Origin: Notospermus geniculatus
Taxonomy: Eukaryota > Nemertea > Pilidiophora > Heteronemertea > Lineidae
NCBI GenBank assembly: GCA_002633025.1
Contig: NMRB01000152.1
Location: 513,529-577,528, forward strand
Direction of reading: 5' to 3'
DNA: 64,000 bases
Made by a program: the position numbers and the translations under genes. This document shows positions 58,301 to 62,180 of this stretch, one piece after another (position 1 is the first letter of the stretch; each line of letters opens with the position of its first letter). The notes beneath the pieces are model-generated. The model was not told the DNA's origin, did not search any database, and saw nothing but the letters and a program-made list of their open reading frames with translations.

Positions 58301-61300
58301 CATTCCCAAATTTTAGTTTTGGAATATCAAAGTGGAAAGTTGGGCCAATCACACAACCCCTTAAAATAAGAAAAGAGGGCAAAATTAAGCGTGAGGCGTC
58401 AGAAAATTTGTGTTGTTTCTGATTATTTTCCAAAACAGGCGACATTATGGATGAGTGTCTTAAAATCGTGTTATGATCCAAACACTTACTTGAAGGTGAG
58501 CTTCAGATTCTCTGGAGCGCCGTCAATCTGGAACTCAAATTCTTCATCGAATTCTCCAAGTACAGGGCTAGAGAATGTTATCTGTATGGCTTGATGTCCG
58601 TCAGGCATGACGATGCCCTCCGCTGGATTGAACGAAAACATCGGCCCAAACACAGACTTCGAAGGCACGGCATTGTAAATAGCATCTATATCACCCTTAT
58701 TCGCCAAGACGACTTCATAAGTATGAGTCGAGTTGATGAAAATGTTGCCCATATCCAAGGTGTCGAATGAGAATTGCGTCCGCGGTCCCACCCCATCGCC
58801 GCGGATCCGTAACGGGAGACGTGATTCACGTCCTGTGACGTCACAGAATGCTGTCCGCTGGTGTGTTTTAGCTTCCGCCGGTCTGAAGACGACGTTGCAT
58901 TCTATGGACGAGTTCGGCCATATGTCGCCTTCGACAGGATCTATCTTGATGACGTCATCTGCGAATAACATTTGGTCATCAGCGACGATCTGAAATATGA
59001 AAAAATATTTCAGCATCAGCAACACATCAGATTGTGCAAAAACAATGAATGATGTAGTAGGCCTACCTAAAGCAGAATGCCTGAAATTGCTTGGGCGATA
59101 TGCATCACGTGGCCACATACTGCACACTTTCTACGTCTTGAACCATCAGTGATTGATATCTCTTCGCCTTCAGACTACGTTCTCCATAGCATGCATAGTC
59201 TGAAGGCAAAGTGAGAGCAGGCCTTGATATTTCAAGATGCATTTTCTGTCACATGGCAAATTGTTACACGGATGGATTAGTTCAGTGTCATCAACACAGA
59301 AAATGGTACCCTTTCATGTCAGCGGACATACATGAACATCATCCCTTTAAGACTATCACTGACCTTGGCCCAGTGCGCCTCGGTCAATGATGTTTACCTG
59401 GGTTGACATTTCGGTACGTCACCCTCATAGCGTGCACCATTTTCTTGCTGATGGTGAATAGGCAAACACCAAAATCTTCAAAAATTTCATTGACGTTTCA
59501 TCATTATCTACATACCCTTCTCCTGTTTGTGAATGTTCTGCTGAGAATGGACATCTTATCTCTGAGTGTGGGGTCACTGATGCATTCCTCAAGAAATCGG
59601 TCAGTTTCTGACATCTCCTCTTTGCTTAGGTCGGTGAAAAATCTGAAAACAATTCAGAAATGTTTTTTAACATCAAAATTTCAATCAGAGAATAACGATG
59701 ATTGCGGAATGCAAAAATTTCAGCGGAACTGAAGATACCAACGAAAGAGGCAAAAACTTCATCAACTCACAAATTCTTCTGCTGGTCCTCCTCTTCTTGA
59801 GTGGCGAACTGTGTCCAGTTGAAATGAGCGATGACATCACTACGGTTACTGATCGTCACTGTCCTCTGATTGGCCATCGTGATGAATGTATTCTCAATTC
59901 TGATTGAGTTCTTGTCGAGGCGAACATTCGCATCCTGTCCAGCGCCATATAAGCTGATGAAAATGTCGTCAGCTGAAATGATTTTGAAATGAGATCTGGA
60001 GGAACGCAGGCGTGGATCCTACGGGAGGAACCCTGCCCATGCTCTCCCCATTTGTGCACCATCTCTCACCATTTCTGCACCTGCAGTGTGTGCTGGTGAG
60101 GGGTTATGCCCTCATCTTGCTGTGCCCCCTTATTTAGAAACCTGAATCCACCCCTGGTCTGGAACTGTCAATCATATCTATCTCTTATACTTACCAGTGT
60201 CATAATGCAGAAGCATATCTCTCAGATGGTCACCAACTGTGGTTGGTTTGAATTCAATTGTCACCTGCATGCTCTCATTCACAGGTAGAATGCCATTTTC
60301 AGGGGTCACTTTGAAAGGTCTGAAAGACAGATCGATGAGATGGCATGACTCTGCCGTTACGAAATCATGGTTAAAGCCACACTGTATTCAATTTATAAAG
60401 TGCTTACGTTCTCCGACGTTAGCGTAGTGCAACATGTAAAATATACTACGCTCTCTCTGAATACATTAGAGCTCTGCCTGCAGTTTTTTCAATGTATGCA
60501 GAAAACTATGTCTTGATTCCTTGAAGTACATGTACATATCAGGCAAGCATTTGGGGACTTCATGAGGCATAAAACCTCTACCTACACTCTCCTGACACTT
60601 TGAAAATATGGTAAAATTCAATACAGAAGGGCTTAAAGAAATCAGTCAAACTAATGTTGAATACATACTTGTCAACAGTGAGTGAAAACTTGGCCTCCTT
60701 GTTGCCGACATTTCTGACCAGCAGCGTTTTTGTGGAAGAATATTTCACAGGACACGCCGCAAAGTTCACTTCATCTGGGAAGTCTAACAGTGCCCTTGAA
60801 CCAATACACCTGACAGGAACAATGAACTTCTCCCTCTCTGTGATGCATAGCAGTTCATGATAGTAATCCTACAGGTAAAGTAAAGCATTCAAGGAAATTC
60901 AACCGAGACAACAGAGACTGATCAAAGGAAACTGCACTTTGAGAAATTTCAAATTTTGTAAACCAAACGTTCCAATATTTCAAAGCTCAACAAAAGTAAC
61001 AACATGACCTACCTTATTCTCCTCTGGAGTGAACTGAAGTTTAAATGTAGTCGGTAATCCAGGTCCCACCTTGTTGCCAACGTCATGTGGACTGATGATT
61101 TTGAAGTATGGACTCTCTGCCTGACTGACTTTGACCAACCTTGGGACTTTATCATTATTTCTCAGCAGTAGAGGCACCTCATATGTTTCAAATGGCTTGT
61201 AGCGTTGGAAGAAGATTTCAGATGGAAAAGGTTGGAACATTGGTTCCTCTATGTCAATATTTGAGAACTGAAATAGAAAAAAAAATCACTTTATCTGATC

Positions 61301-62040
61301 TGTCTCCACAGTCCAGCAGAGAGCATCATTCAACAGCCAAAGTCTCTCACATTCTATGGTGTCGATTGAAAAATATTTGAAGAAATGTTGCTCCTGTGAA
61401 CCATCTGAAGAATGTTTCTGCAAGTTTTTTTCTCCAATTTATTTCCAAGGATTTTAGAAAACTTCAACAGTACATGTAGATACTGTCTGCTCAAAAATGG
61501 GACAGATGAGGTAAAGTCTTCCTGATAAAGATAACTAAATAAAAGGACCCAGCAACAATTCCTCAGGAAAGAGGGGACAGTTTACAATATCAACATAATC
61601 ATTTTTCTCTGTCACAGGGATAGGTTTCTTTTTTTTGACAACAACAGCGGTATGAGTGTCACCTTTTGGTGGGTTGTTTCTCCCATATCTAGAAGTTGCA
61701 CTTTTTGTGGTAATTTCATCTTGTGTGTGTTTGCAAGCTTTTTCTCAGTATCCAGTGACATTTGGAACATGAACCGAGATGGAGTCATCTGCAAAATAAC
61801 AAAGAAGTAAGCAATTTAGTGTTTGCCTTTAGATATGTTTGAAAAAAAATTTTCCTGTCACATAAGTACAACCAGTGGAAGTTGAACTTGATGTCTTACC
61901 TTGAATCCTGTATCACCATTTTTTACTAATTTTGGGTTTCTAGGAGCAATAACCTTGCTGCTGTATGATTGAGCAGCTGCACCCAAACACTCCAAAGTAC
62001 CTGTGGTACCAAGGATTTCTCCAAATGGTCCGATCGGCAT
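9413..62040 (-). CDS. HYDIN: HYDIN, axonemal central-pair ASH/MSP-domain protein (93 coding exons as assembled)
   Basis: HYDIN is a giant protein of the C2b projection of the central microtubule pair in motile cilia, and its loss impairs ciliary bending. Match to vertebrate HYDIN (from memory) is continuous. Near the N-terminus it has MTPSRFMFQMSLDTEKKLAN, then FQPFPSEIFFQRYKPFETYEVP and TYTLRIPGDGDT. The adenylate-kinase-like domain has AIARHLGIDLSPEG and GAPMSGKTS. The C-terminus is VQWVYYLKGITP. Repeated beta-sandwich ASH/MSP/Ig-like modules fill most of the rest, with a charged Lys/Glu-rich middle. The start ATG (62038-62040, context aaccATGc) lies 20 bases inside an exon whose acceptor follows at 62061, so 5' non-coding exons lie further right. 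One block length is about 5,290 codons plus the gap. As assembled, 22 exons occur twice in frame (blocks A and B). Confidence 0.97.
9985..10185. mobile_element. pogo/Tigger-like MITE, copy 2
   Basis: It contains 'ctctgtaatcaggatacctc', 'gaggtgtcctgattacagag' and 'gaggtgtccactaagagagg', the same words as 4737-4920, in the intron before the last HYDIN exon. Confidence 0.7.
11230..11428. mobile_element. MITE of the 'cagatgagtta' family
   Basis: It contains 'cagacgacatcttctgtcga', the mirrored 'agaaatgttgttcctgtgaa' core and the right end 'gggggcagatgagttaaa', in the intron between exons 90 and 91. Confidence 0.75.
11995..12235. mobile_element. Palindromic MITE, 'agagtgcagcacctgac' family, copy 1
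   Basis: The left arm 'caatagacgatatcactcca...gcagcacctgacaggtc' mirrors the right arm '...gacctgtcaggtgctgcg...tggagtgatagtctattg'. The arms are each over 60 bases with few mismatches, and the middle has 'gaaaaaaaatccagttgttt' and its complement. Confidence 0.85.
12245..12480 (-). mobile_element. tRNA-derived SINE
   Basis: Near 12428-12475 the - strand carries box B 'caggttcgaatctcgcctgg' and a box A-side 'cccagtggttatcatgtcca'. The body extends to about 12250 and is shared with 15230-15470. Confidence 0.65.
13448..13560 (+). mobile_element. SINE fragment
   Basis: Head 'tgccagagtggtgcagtgag...cctctgaggttccagattca' precedes HYDIN exon 86 on the opposite strand. Confidence 0.55.
13601..16289 (-). 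CDS. HYDIN: HYDIN exons 81-86
   Basis: Exons are 16151-16289, 15901-16066, 15499-15646, 14927-15134, 14402-14620 and 13601-14239. Peptides include IFSIVNPTNQPYDFIWVNE, SHFNFKSLLIG, EMVHVMNNEDQPFHFSFVE, FNLICNVKRKTQPLTLNVKA, RNIFIFNNGKFNFDYEWEV, FLQYNFGSCFIHRAGMP and FEINGLSRQVVSILGGG. The pattern of about 100-residue beta modules with conserved 'N.G' and 'NFG' turns is typical of ASH/MSP-type repeats. Exon 86 (639 bases) is the largest in the gene and spans about two modules. Confidence 0.95.
14644..14830. mobile_element. MITE of the 'cagatgagtta' family
   Basis: The left end 'aactcatctgccccaggttg' and the standard core ('gaagaaacactcttcagatg', 'cttcaaatatttttcaatca') are present. The right end is diverged after 'gatgccgtcc'. 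Confidence 0.7.
15230..15470 (-). mobile_element. SINE, relative of 12245-12480
   Basis: It shares 'caagctactcatgt', 'tggtttactgtccca' and the tRNA-like 'cacgtagcccaggctggaat' region with the copy near 12370, read on the - strand. Confidence 0.55.
16553..18706 (-). CDS. HYDIN: HYDIN exons 77-80 (block A)
   Basis: Exons are 18355-18706, 17719-17937, 16897-17172 and 16553-16777. Peptides include NNSIHFGDVRIGEPRVLTFS, FSPQVGHLHAGCTKDMSVT, WDDRMRTVKWVDVSQVA, ADYNKYKCKVESIKFKDTL, FSPLDVHEFEGRLICR, LLPYCHFELEDSDYISSARR and TRVIEFSSIGVGVKN. These match the vertebrate WDDRMHTVKWVDV and FSPLDVGDFE regions. The last exon ends with AG, which pairs with G of exon 81. Confidence 0.95.
17204..17305. mobile_element. 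Hairpin MITE, 'cctcccacagcagggg' family
   Basis: This is a divergent copy of a 100-base hairpin family. Arms read 'ctccacaggggtttttac' and '...aaaaccctgctgtgggagga'. Its block B counterpart is at 30300-30394. Better copies are at 25290-25390 and 28612-28711. Confidence 0.6.
17414..17620 (+). mobile_element. tRNA-derived SINE (block A only)
   Basis: A box A-like 'ccggtggtttagcggc' and box B-like 'aagttcgattca' spacing are followed by an unrelated body. The corresponding intron of block B (30268-30614) does not carry it. Confidence 0.65.
18737..19135 (+). mobile_element. Two tandem tRNA-derived SINEs (block A)
   Basis: A first unit begins 'gaacgtggtgtagtggtcag' with box B-like 'aggtttgattccc' near 18790. 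A second begins 'ccatggtggtgtagtggttt' near 18948 with a canonical box B, 'tggttcgaatccc', near 19000. Block B keeps only the first approximately 45 bases of the first unit, and its intron is 115 bases against 460 in block A. Confidence 0.7.
19167..21288 (-). CDS. HYDIN: HYDIN exons 73-76 (block A)
   Basis: Exons are 21118-21288, 20220-20480, 19849-20082 and 19167-19524. Peptides include EIAIEVTDRDPRDHKEGIPY, GEACVPSINITDLGSTFEEH, KITNVNKVPCDVLFNIKPII, FEIQGEGNLPRISIQKPSVR, LFKRLLLGRTDTQPLVLVND, MTVVDNQYEDSIVQLVGEGY and DDISLDNIHSL. The VGEGYEDDI-LDNIH segment is a strong HYDIN signature. Confidence 0.95.
20090..20170 (-). mobile_element. SINE fragment with tRNA-like promoter
   Basis: On the - strand the box B-like word reads 'caggttcaattcc' and the box A side lies near 20160. 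The fragment is shared with block B (32590-32670), so it predates the divergence of the two copies. Confidence 0.5.
20573..21012. mobile_element. Foldback element in HYDIN intron (block A)
   Basis: The left end 'ttcccacgtgacatcac' and right end '...ggcgtcactgggaaa' are roughly inverted. 'tttgacatcgt' and 'gatgtcaaaac' words mirror each other inside. The block B copy is at 33070-33535 with several indels. Confidence 0.5.
21436..21641. mobile_element. MITE of the 'cagatgagtta' family
   Basis: Ends read 'aactcatctacccc' and 'gggggtagatgagtta'. The core 'aagaaacattcttcagatggtt...aacaaactttcttcaaatatttt' is also mirrored. The block B copy is at 33963-34171. Further members are listed in separate entries. 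Confidence 0.75.
21661..24318 (-). CDS. HYDIN: HYDIN exons 67-72 (block A)
   Basis: Exons are 23893-24318, 23575-23723, 22780-23031, 22220-22381, 21973-22062 and 21661-21817. Peptides include ELDKKQLHFDKVLLHRKDTK, NSTLLPVAWKISGMESLGDD, FPKGAEGGIDFGTIRV, LKCQVIEPNIVEGGETIASI, YSIYPVNDINFGPMMINSKK and MFTIYPAFGQVLPNNHQTIS. The exon at 21973-22062 is a basic Ser-rich linker. Exon 21661-21817 starts with a run of seven glycines coded by GGN repeats. Confidence 0.95.
22548..22759. mobile_element. MITE of the 'cagatgagtta' family, diverged
   Basis: It holds the core 'gaaaaatatttgaagaaaggttgttcctatcaa' and 'cttcaaataaattcaaattcatct'. In block B (35611-36037) the same copy is interrupted by a second element. 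Confidence 0.6.
23223..23280. repeat. Perfect 27-bp-arm hairpin (block A only)
   Basis: Bases 23223-23249 (AGGGGCCTGATTCAC...) are the exact reverse complement of 23254-23280, with a 4-base loop. Block B has no such sequence at the matching site near 36495, so this is a clean insertion or deletion of a tiny palindromic element. Confidence 0.85.
23310..23392 (-). mobile_element. SINE fragment
   Basis: A tRNA-like segment ('gaattgaacttgtgacctct...ccactgcaccaccgtg') is read on the - strand. Block B has it at 36538-36604. Confidence 0.5.
24401..24532. mobile_element. Palindromic MITE with 'gtttacactgccaa' ends
   Basis: The left end 'cgtgtttacactgccaaaaa' mirrors the right end 'atgtttggcagtgtaaacgc'. 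The whole element of about 130 bases folds on itself. The block B copy is at 37612-37743. Confidence 0.75.
24569..25673 (-). CDS. HYDIN: HYDIN exons 64-66 (block A)
   Basis: Exons are 25491-25673, 25090-25209 and 24569-24728. Peptides include LTQFRWMIPAQGEVVLRLRF, FDQTLNFEIMGTRRRYQLFC, VFPQRKKNKRADDIVIKKYV, YEFGPLLVGKTREKYKEGKF and ENMEKVTILNTSPLDADINF. They align closely with vertebrate HYDIN (HFRWIVPANGEV, YFGPLLCGKSRDKYKSS). Confidence 0.95.
25290..25390. mobile_element. Hairpin MITE, 'cctcccacagcagggg' family
   Basis: Arms 'catcctcccacagcaggggt' and 'aaagccctgctatgggcgaa' enclose mirrored 'gctcctcctgatcc' and 'aaagaggagcgag'. The block B copy is at 38512-38612. Confidence 0.75.
25821..26004. 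mobile_element. MITE with 'caggggcggatccagg' end
   Basis: The left end CAGGGGCGGATCCAGG resembles hAT-like non-autonomous elements. In block B (39037-39212) the right end 'ctggatccgtgcctg' is preserved, showing the inverted ends. In block A that end has been lost. Confidence 0.6.
26755..26966. mobile_element. Foldback element rich in TGACGT/ACGTCA words
   Basis: Ends 'gttcttcacatgacgtcaca' and 'gtgacgtcagtgaagaac' are inverted, and the interior holds several more tgacgtca-like and 'gtcaaaatgtca' words. The block B copy is at 39979-40198. Confidence 0.7.
27418..29275 (-). CDS. HYDIN: HYDIN exons 59-63 (block A), charged linker region
   Basis: Exons are 29156-29275, 28748-28994, 28386-28559, 27994-28145 and 27418-27669. 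They encode a low-complexity acidic/basic region: KKKGRDGKRPISNEAKD, FRTFEHAQKDIVDLISFWDR, KEKLREQQERERAEKEKAA, QQIIDMDRLPTTEE, DGLGLGPHGPPIPPPATFAV and TPDRGKDEHTPTRGRKDKL. The GLG-GPPIPPPA-F segment is a well-conserved HYDIN landmark. The first exon of the block starts with one base that fits either the upstream exon 36 or the last exon of block B, so the seam is in frame. Confidence 0.93.
27692..27945. repeat. A/T-only low-complexity tract in HYDIN intron
   Basis: About 250 bases are nearly free of G and C, just upstream of exon 27418-27669. The block B version (40918-41180) is similar but with different indels and a 'tacccggtaa' insertion. Confidence 0.85.
28150..28325. mobile_element. 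MITE of the 'cagatgagtta' family (partial)
   Basis: The right half is well preserved ('gatgccgtctgctaatctcc...gtagatgagttaa') and the left end is truncated near the exon. The block B copy is at 41395-41568. Confidence 0.7.
28612..28711. mobile_element. Hairpin MITE, 'cctcccacagcagggg' family, best copy
   Basis: The left arm 'agcatcctcccacagcaggg' and right arm 'ccctgctgtgggaggatgct' are perfect inverted repeats of 20 bases, with further mirrored sequence inside. Block B copy: 41847-41947. Confidence 0.85.
29306..29548. mobile_element. Truncated transposon fragment at the A/B seam
   Basis: It begins 'accgtatttttcggactata' right after the TA that ends the homology of block A. Mirrored 'gcgccttatagggtgg' words occur inside. 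The expected inverted right end (ending ...aaatacggt) is absent, because the sequence switches directly to the left edge of block B. Similar 'cggactataaggcgc' ends occur on dispersed short DNA transposons in other animals. Confidence 0.6.
29657..33817 (-). CDS. HYDIN: HYDIN exons 51-58 (block B)
   Basis: Exons are 33647-33817, 32718-32978, 32350-32583, 31732-32089, 31265-31616, 30614-30832, 29993-30268 and 29657-29881. They encode the same protein as block A 16553-21288 with few replacements. Examples are HHNHT for HHNHM, FKPSLPQ for FKPTLPQ and GDCVRFQW for GDCIRFQW. No frame is broken. The last exon ends AG, and the first exon of block A begins with G, giving Arg in frame at the seam. Confidence 0.93.
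34184..38891 (-). CDS. HYDIN: HYDIN exons 42-50 (block B)
   Basis: Exons are 38709-38891, 38312-38431, 37780-37939, 37108-37533, 36789-36937, 36055-36306, 35278-35439, 35030-35119 and 34184-34340. Lengths match block A one for one (183, 120, 160, 426, 149, 252, 162, 90, 157). The glycine run in the last exon is interrupted by Val in this copy. Most exon differences are single-base and many are silent. Confidence 0.93.
34457..34988. mobile_element. TA-flanked transposon present only in block B
   Basis: The inverted ends TAGACATGGCCCAGA... and ...CTGGGCCATGTCTA are flanked by TA on both sides. Block A has an empty site ('acactagttg', near 21930). The 532-base element has no coding frame of note. 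This is a clean Tc1/mariner-type non-autonomous insertion. Confidence 0.85.
35673..35889. mobile_element. Palindromic element nested in another MITE (block B only)
   Basis: The ends TGAGGAGGTCGCC and GGCGACCTCCTCA are inverted. Block A reads straight through at the same position (22617-22622, 'tttaattgtg'). The host sequence is the 'cagatgagtta' family MITE at 35611-36037. Confidence 0.8.
40650..42511 (-). CDS. HYDIN: HYDIN exons 37-41 (block B), charged linker region
   Basis: Exons are 42392-42511, 41984-42230, 41622-41795, 41229-41380 and 40650-40901. They repeat the Lys/Glu-rich linker of block A. Exon 42392-42511 starts with G, completing Lys with the AA that ends exon 36. Block B therefore continues naturally from the single-copy N-terminal part. 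Confidence 0.93.
42796..42928. repeat. Unmerged local duplication left of a single-N join
   Basis: These 133 bases ('aattgagagattcacatatt...gactccggtcg') recur at 43219-43351. The first copy stops exactly at the N (42929). It contains the 3' part of HYDIN exon 36 (42873-42928) as a fragment with an intact donor but no acceptor. This looks like two overlapping contig ends placed side by side. Confidence 0.85.
42930..43218. mobile_element. Dispersed repeat fragment between the duplicated contig ends
   Basis: It reads 'aaacgccccctggaggccaa...cgccgtaccgccgtacgg...gccctgctgggcc'. No coding frame is present. The GC-rich 'gccgtacc' direct repeats and 'agccctgctgggcc' tail suggest a transposable element, but I cannot name the family. 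Confidence 0.45.
43296..44524 (-). CDS. HYDIN: HYDIN exons 34-36, Lys/Glu-rich coiled-coil segment
   Basis: Exons are 44383-44524, 43824-43904 and 43296-43514. They encode NQEKAREEEERLRLEEMSED, EYDALTEEEKANVDKKRLE, EQEEKMERERREREAYEAEQ, RRLEEERMNKKNRRKQQQ and KESKDKLPPPKKEGTKVHD. The EEEYDALTEEEK motif is shared with vertebrate HYDIN immediately after the adenylate-kinase-like domain. The heptad-like charge pattern predicts a long helix. Confidence 0.93.
43660..43785 (-). mobile_element. tRNA-derived SINE
   Basis: On the - strand, the box A side 'gcggtggtctagtggctcag' and box B 'ggttcgaatccc' are well preserved and correctly spaced. Confidence 0.75.
44056..44323. mobile_element. MITE of the 'ggccacagtattcc' family
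   Basis: It begins 'gggcactgtattccttcctt', with 'ttaagggagacctctattga' in the first half and 'aggcaagactacggtattgg' in the second. An inverted copy lies at 52340-52593. Confidence 0.7.
44685..48713 (-). CDS. HYDIN: HYDIN exons 28-33, adenylate-kinase-like domain with a large insert
   Basis: Exons are 48423-48713, 47594-48004, 46929-47104, 45999-46475, 44999-45139 and 44685-44868. Exon 28 is a Glu/Ala-rich linker (EEAERVRREAEEAAEQARR). Exon 29 reads AIARHLGIDLSPEG, then a beta strand and P-loop-like GIAVIVNGAPMSGKTSTAVM, then TVDGIVLEAISNG and LRARELCTEAA. Exon 33 has LNDCHRGVVFDSLETLFSP, matching the Walker B-like VVFDGLDTLF of vertebrates. Exons 30-31 between them are Ser/Thr/Lys-rich and probably disordered; exon 31 alone is 159 codons and has no counterpart I recall. 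Whether the fold still binds nucleotide is unknown. Confidence 0.94.
45449..45684. mobile_element. Palindromic MITE, 'agagtgcagcacctgac' family, copy 2
   Basis: Left 'aaaagagtgcagcacctgac' and right 'gtcaggtgctgcactctctt' are inverted. The interior carries 'gacgaaaaaaaatcaga' and its mirror. Copy 1 is at 11995-12235 in another HYDIN intron. Confidence 0.8.
46537..46750. mobile_element. MITE of the 'cagatgagtta' family
   Basis: Ends 'ttaacttatctgctccc' and 'gggagaagataagttaa' are inverted, with the usual core 'gaagaaagattcttcagac...ctcttcaaatatttttcaat'. Confidence 0.8.
47259..47475. mobile_element. MITE of the 'cagatgagtta' family
   Basis: Ends 'taactcatctgccca' and 'ggggcagatgagttaa' are inverted, with the core 'gaagaaagttcttcagatgg' and 'gatgccgtctgctggactct'. 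Confidence 0.8.
48183..48381. mobile_element. MITE of the 'cagatgagtta' family
   Basis: Left 'attcatctgcccccagattt' and right 'gactctggggtatatgagtt' with the standard core. It sits in the intron between HYDIN exons 28 and 29. Confidence 0.8.
48838..49140 (+). mobile_element. tRNA-derived SINE with an L2/CR1-like 3' tail
   Basis: The tRNA-like head 'gagcgcagtggtgcagtggt...tgggtttgattcccggcc' is followed by a body. The tail 'aagcgctttgagattacc...gagctatataaaagc' resembles tails of V-SINE-type elements mobilised by L2/CR1-clade LINEs. Confidence 0.65.
49166..51696 (-). CDS. HYDIN: HYDIN exons 23-27
   Basis: Exons are 51503-51696, 50794-51067, 50098-50292, 49703-49849 and 49166-49508. Peptides include LEIQMEVERLMVKEFAEERH, DYHLDFGYVVLGTVRTHIVR, FNVELDRVRQLPG, FDEVHCGECKVVTVQLHNHK, RVNVQVKFMPTEEKYYEQR, KGQGLEPRLEMDKNLVEFGP and NPCSFPIEFYSLEFDKVYLE; then LLPPRPPGDKLPPELLDYYD. 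The NPC-FPIEFYSLEFD and LLPPR-PG-KLPPEL strings are near identical to vertebrate HYDIN. Confidence 0.96.
50420..50615 (-). mobile_element. SINE fragment
   Basis: A tRNA-like segment on the - strand ('ctgtcagagtggcgcagtgg...gaggtttggggtttgacccc') lies in the intron between exons 24 and 25, directly followed by a hairpin element. Confidence 0.6.
50612..50722. mobile_element. Hairpin MITE with 'atgttcccaaagc' arms
   Basis: Left 'catgttcccaaagccgtcgt...ttaacgatgtcgtta' and right 'taacgacatcgttaa...gctttgggaacatg' are inverted arms of nearly 40 bases around a loop of about 25 bases. Confidence 0.75.
51986..55192 (-). CDS. HYDIN: HYDIN exons 16-22
   Basis: Exons are 55064-55192, 54295-54648, 53941-54123, 53656-53829, 53213-53422, 52674-52811 and 51986-52300. 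Peptides include SITIQFDPAYKDDRH, LRGEVYFPNLDFEKSVVDFG, CILNDTEVTRYINITNNSP, then a highly acidic stretch (exons 17-19, many Glu/Asp), and FDILPLYGHLKPGDTEQITL. After that come FYGHADIWSKAKAVCEVEAG, GEASLVEYRFDETDIDYGKQ, AEITLVNTGKVGFDFTALG, YLPGVPEQFHRSFQVQVAHF and NLYGEGVFPRISLDLPRYG. Conservation is high on both sides of the acidic stretch. Confidence 0.95.
52340..52593. mobile_element. MITE of the 'ggccacagtattcc' family, inverted copy
   Basis: It reads 'agggccacagtactgccact' at the left and 'aaggaatactgtggcccttt' at the right, so its own ends are inverted. The body is the reverse complement of 44056-44323 with substitutions. Confidence 0.75.
53030..53110 (-). mobile_element. SINE fragment
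   Basis: tRNA-like segment 'gttgtcagagtggtgctgtg...tgtggtcccaggttcaattt' on the - strand, in the intron between exons 20 and 21. Confidence 0.55.
54700..54842. mobile_element. pogo/Tigger-like MITE, truncated copy
   Basis: It starts 'acagtggagtggaacctttt' and carries 'aggtgtcctgattacgaagg' and 'ggtgtcctcctggcagaggt'. It is related to 4737-4920 and is cut short where the next MITE begins at 54843. Confidence 0.65.
54843..55044. mobile_element. MITE of the 'cagatgagtta' family
   Basis: Left 'gccccagagtccagcagatg' and right 'gggggcagatgagttaag' with a typical core. It abuts, and probably interrupts, the preceding MITE. Confidence 0.75.
55321..55701. other. Assembly gap (381 N) inside HYDIN
   Basis: The gap begins after a run of C and ends inside exon 15. 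By comparison with vertebrate HYDIN as I recall it, roughly 90 residues between the QPGE end of exon 15 and the start of exon 16 (DVHLSIGQN) are missing, probably one or two exons. The N count need not equal the true size. Confidence 0.9.
55702..55784 (-). CDS. HYDIN: HYDIN exon 15, truncated by the gap
   Basis: The acceptor side is complete (ctgaag on the + strand at 55785). It reads QIKANTAVPAAPVFTLTP then ARMELQPGE and runs into N. It corresponds to the vertebrate PVFHLHPASMELYPGQ. The donor is not visible. Confidence 0.9.
55964..58989 (-). CDS. HYDIN: HYDIN exons 8-14
   Basis: Exons are 58490-58989, 58292-58359, 57597-58087, 57256-57372, 56608-56864, 56232-56366 and 55964-56105. Peptides include IDPVEGDIWPNSSIECNVVF, FCDVTGRESRLPLRIRGDGV, FDEEFEFQIDGAPENLKLTF, GCVIGPTFHFDIPKLKFGNV, NSSLVPMTYTLRIPGDGDTL and DTALVVDVKGVGDEVLSLPI. 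They continue with YIHIFGSMEQPM, GEGPVVHVEPLEINWGQIPV and CNPCRRKFILTNSGRRHQQL. Exon 9 is only 68 bases. The match to vertebrate HYDIN (WPNSSAEITVYF, GREIRLPLRIKGEG, GCVIGPTFHF) is unambiguous. Confidence 0.96.
56905..57110 (+). mobile_element. tRNA-derived SINE
   Basis: Head 'gttagagtggcacaatggaa...cacctctgaggttctgagtt' and a body with 'ggcactccagtttcctcctg' lie in the intron between exons 11 and 12. Confidence 0.55.
58140..58277. mobile_element. MITE of the 'cagatgagtta' family, 5'-truncated
   Basis: The right half is preserved: 'tttcttcaaatatctttcaa', 'gaagatgccgtctgctggat' and 'ggggagaggtgagtta'. Confidence 0.65.
59516..62040 (-). CDS. HYDIN: HYDIN exons 1-7, N-terminus
   Basis: Coding exons are 61900-62040 (start codon at 62038-62040), 61663-61788, 61013-61267, 60669-60868, 60195-60319, 59771-59972 and 59516-59642. 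Exon 1 (MPIGPFGEILGTTGTLE..) is not conserved. Exon 2 is MTPSRFMFQMSLDTEKKLAN ending DMGETTHQK. Exon 3 has FQPFPSEIFFQRYKPFETYE, and later exons have CPVKYSSTKTLLVRNVGNKE and ANVRLDKNSIRIENTFITMA. I placed the exon 2 donor at AAG|GTGACA, which joins QK to FSNIDIEEPMFQPFPS and matches the vertebrate spacing. Reading through would hit a stop. Confidence 0.93.
61296..61513. mobile_element. MITE of the 'cagatgagtta' family
   Basis: The core 'gaaaaatatttgaagaaatg...gaagaatgtttctgcaag' and right end 'tgggacagatgaggtaaa' are present, in the intron between HYDIN exons 2 and 3. Confidence 0.7.
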
Positions 62041-62180
62041 GGTTGCAGGCAGCCTGTTGTCTGAAAATTGAAATTGAAATCCATAATCAATGAAGTTTGG
62101 GTATCATTCTCACTGTTACCCAGCCTAGGGGTCACTCAGAATAACAAACATGACTAAAGTAGAGTGAAGAGCAGGTAGCC

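Noticed and set aside
61612-61662. Apparent frameshift at an A8 run after DMGETTHQK in HYDIN exon 2
   Set aside because: A donor at AAG|GTGACA just before it joins the next exon in phase and gives the spacing of vertebrate HYDIN, so no frameshift is needed.
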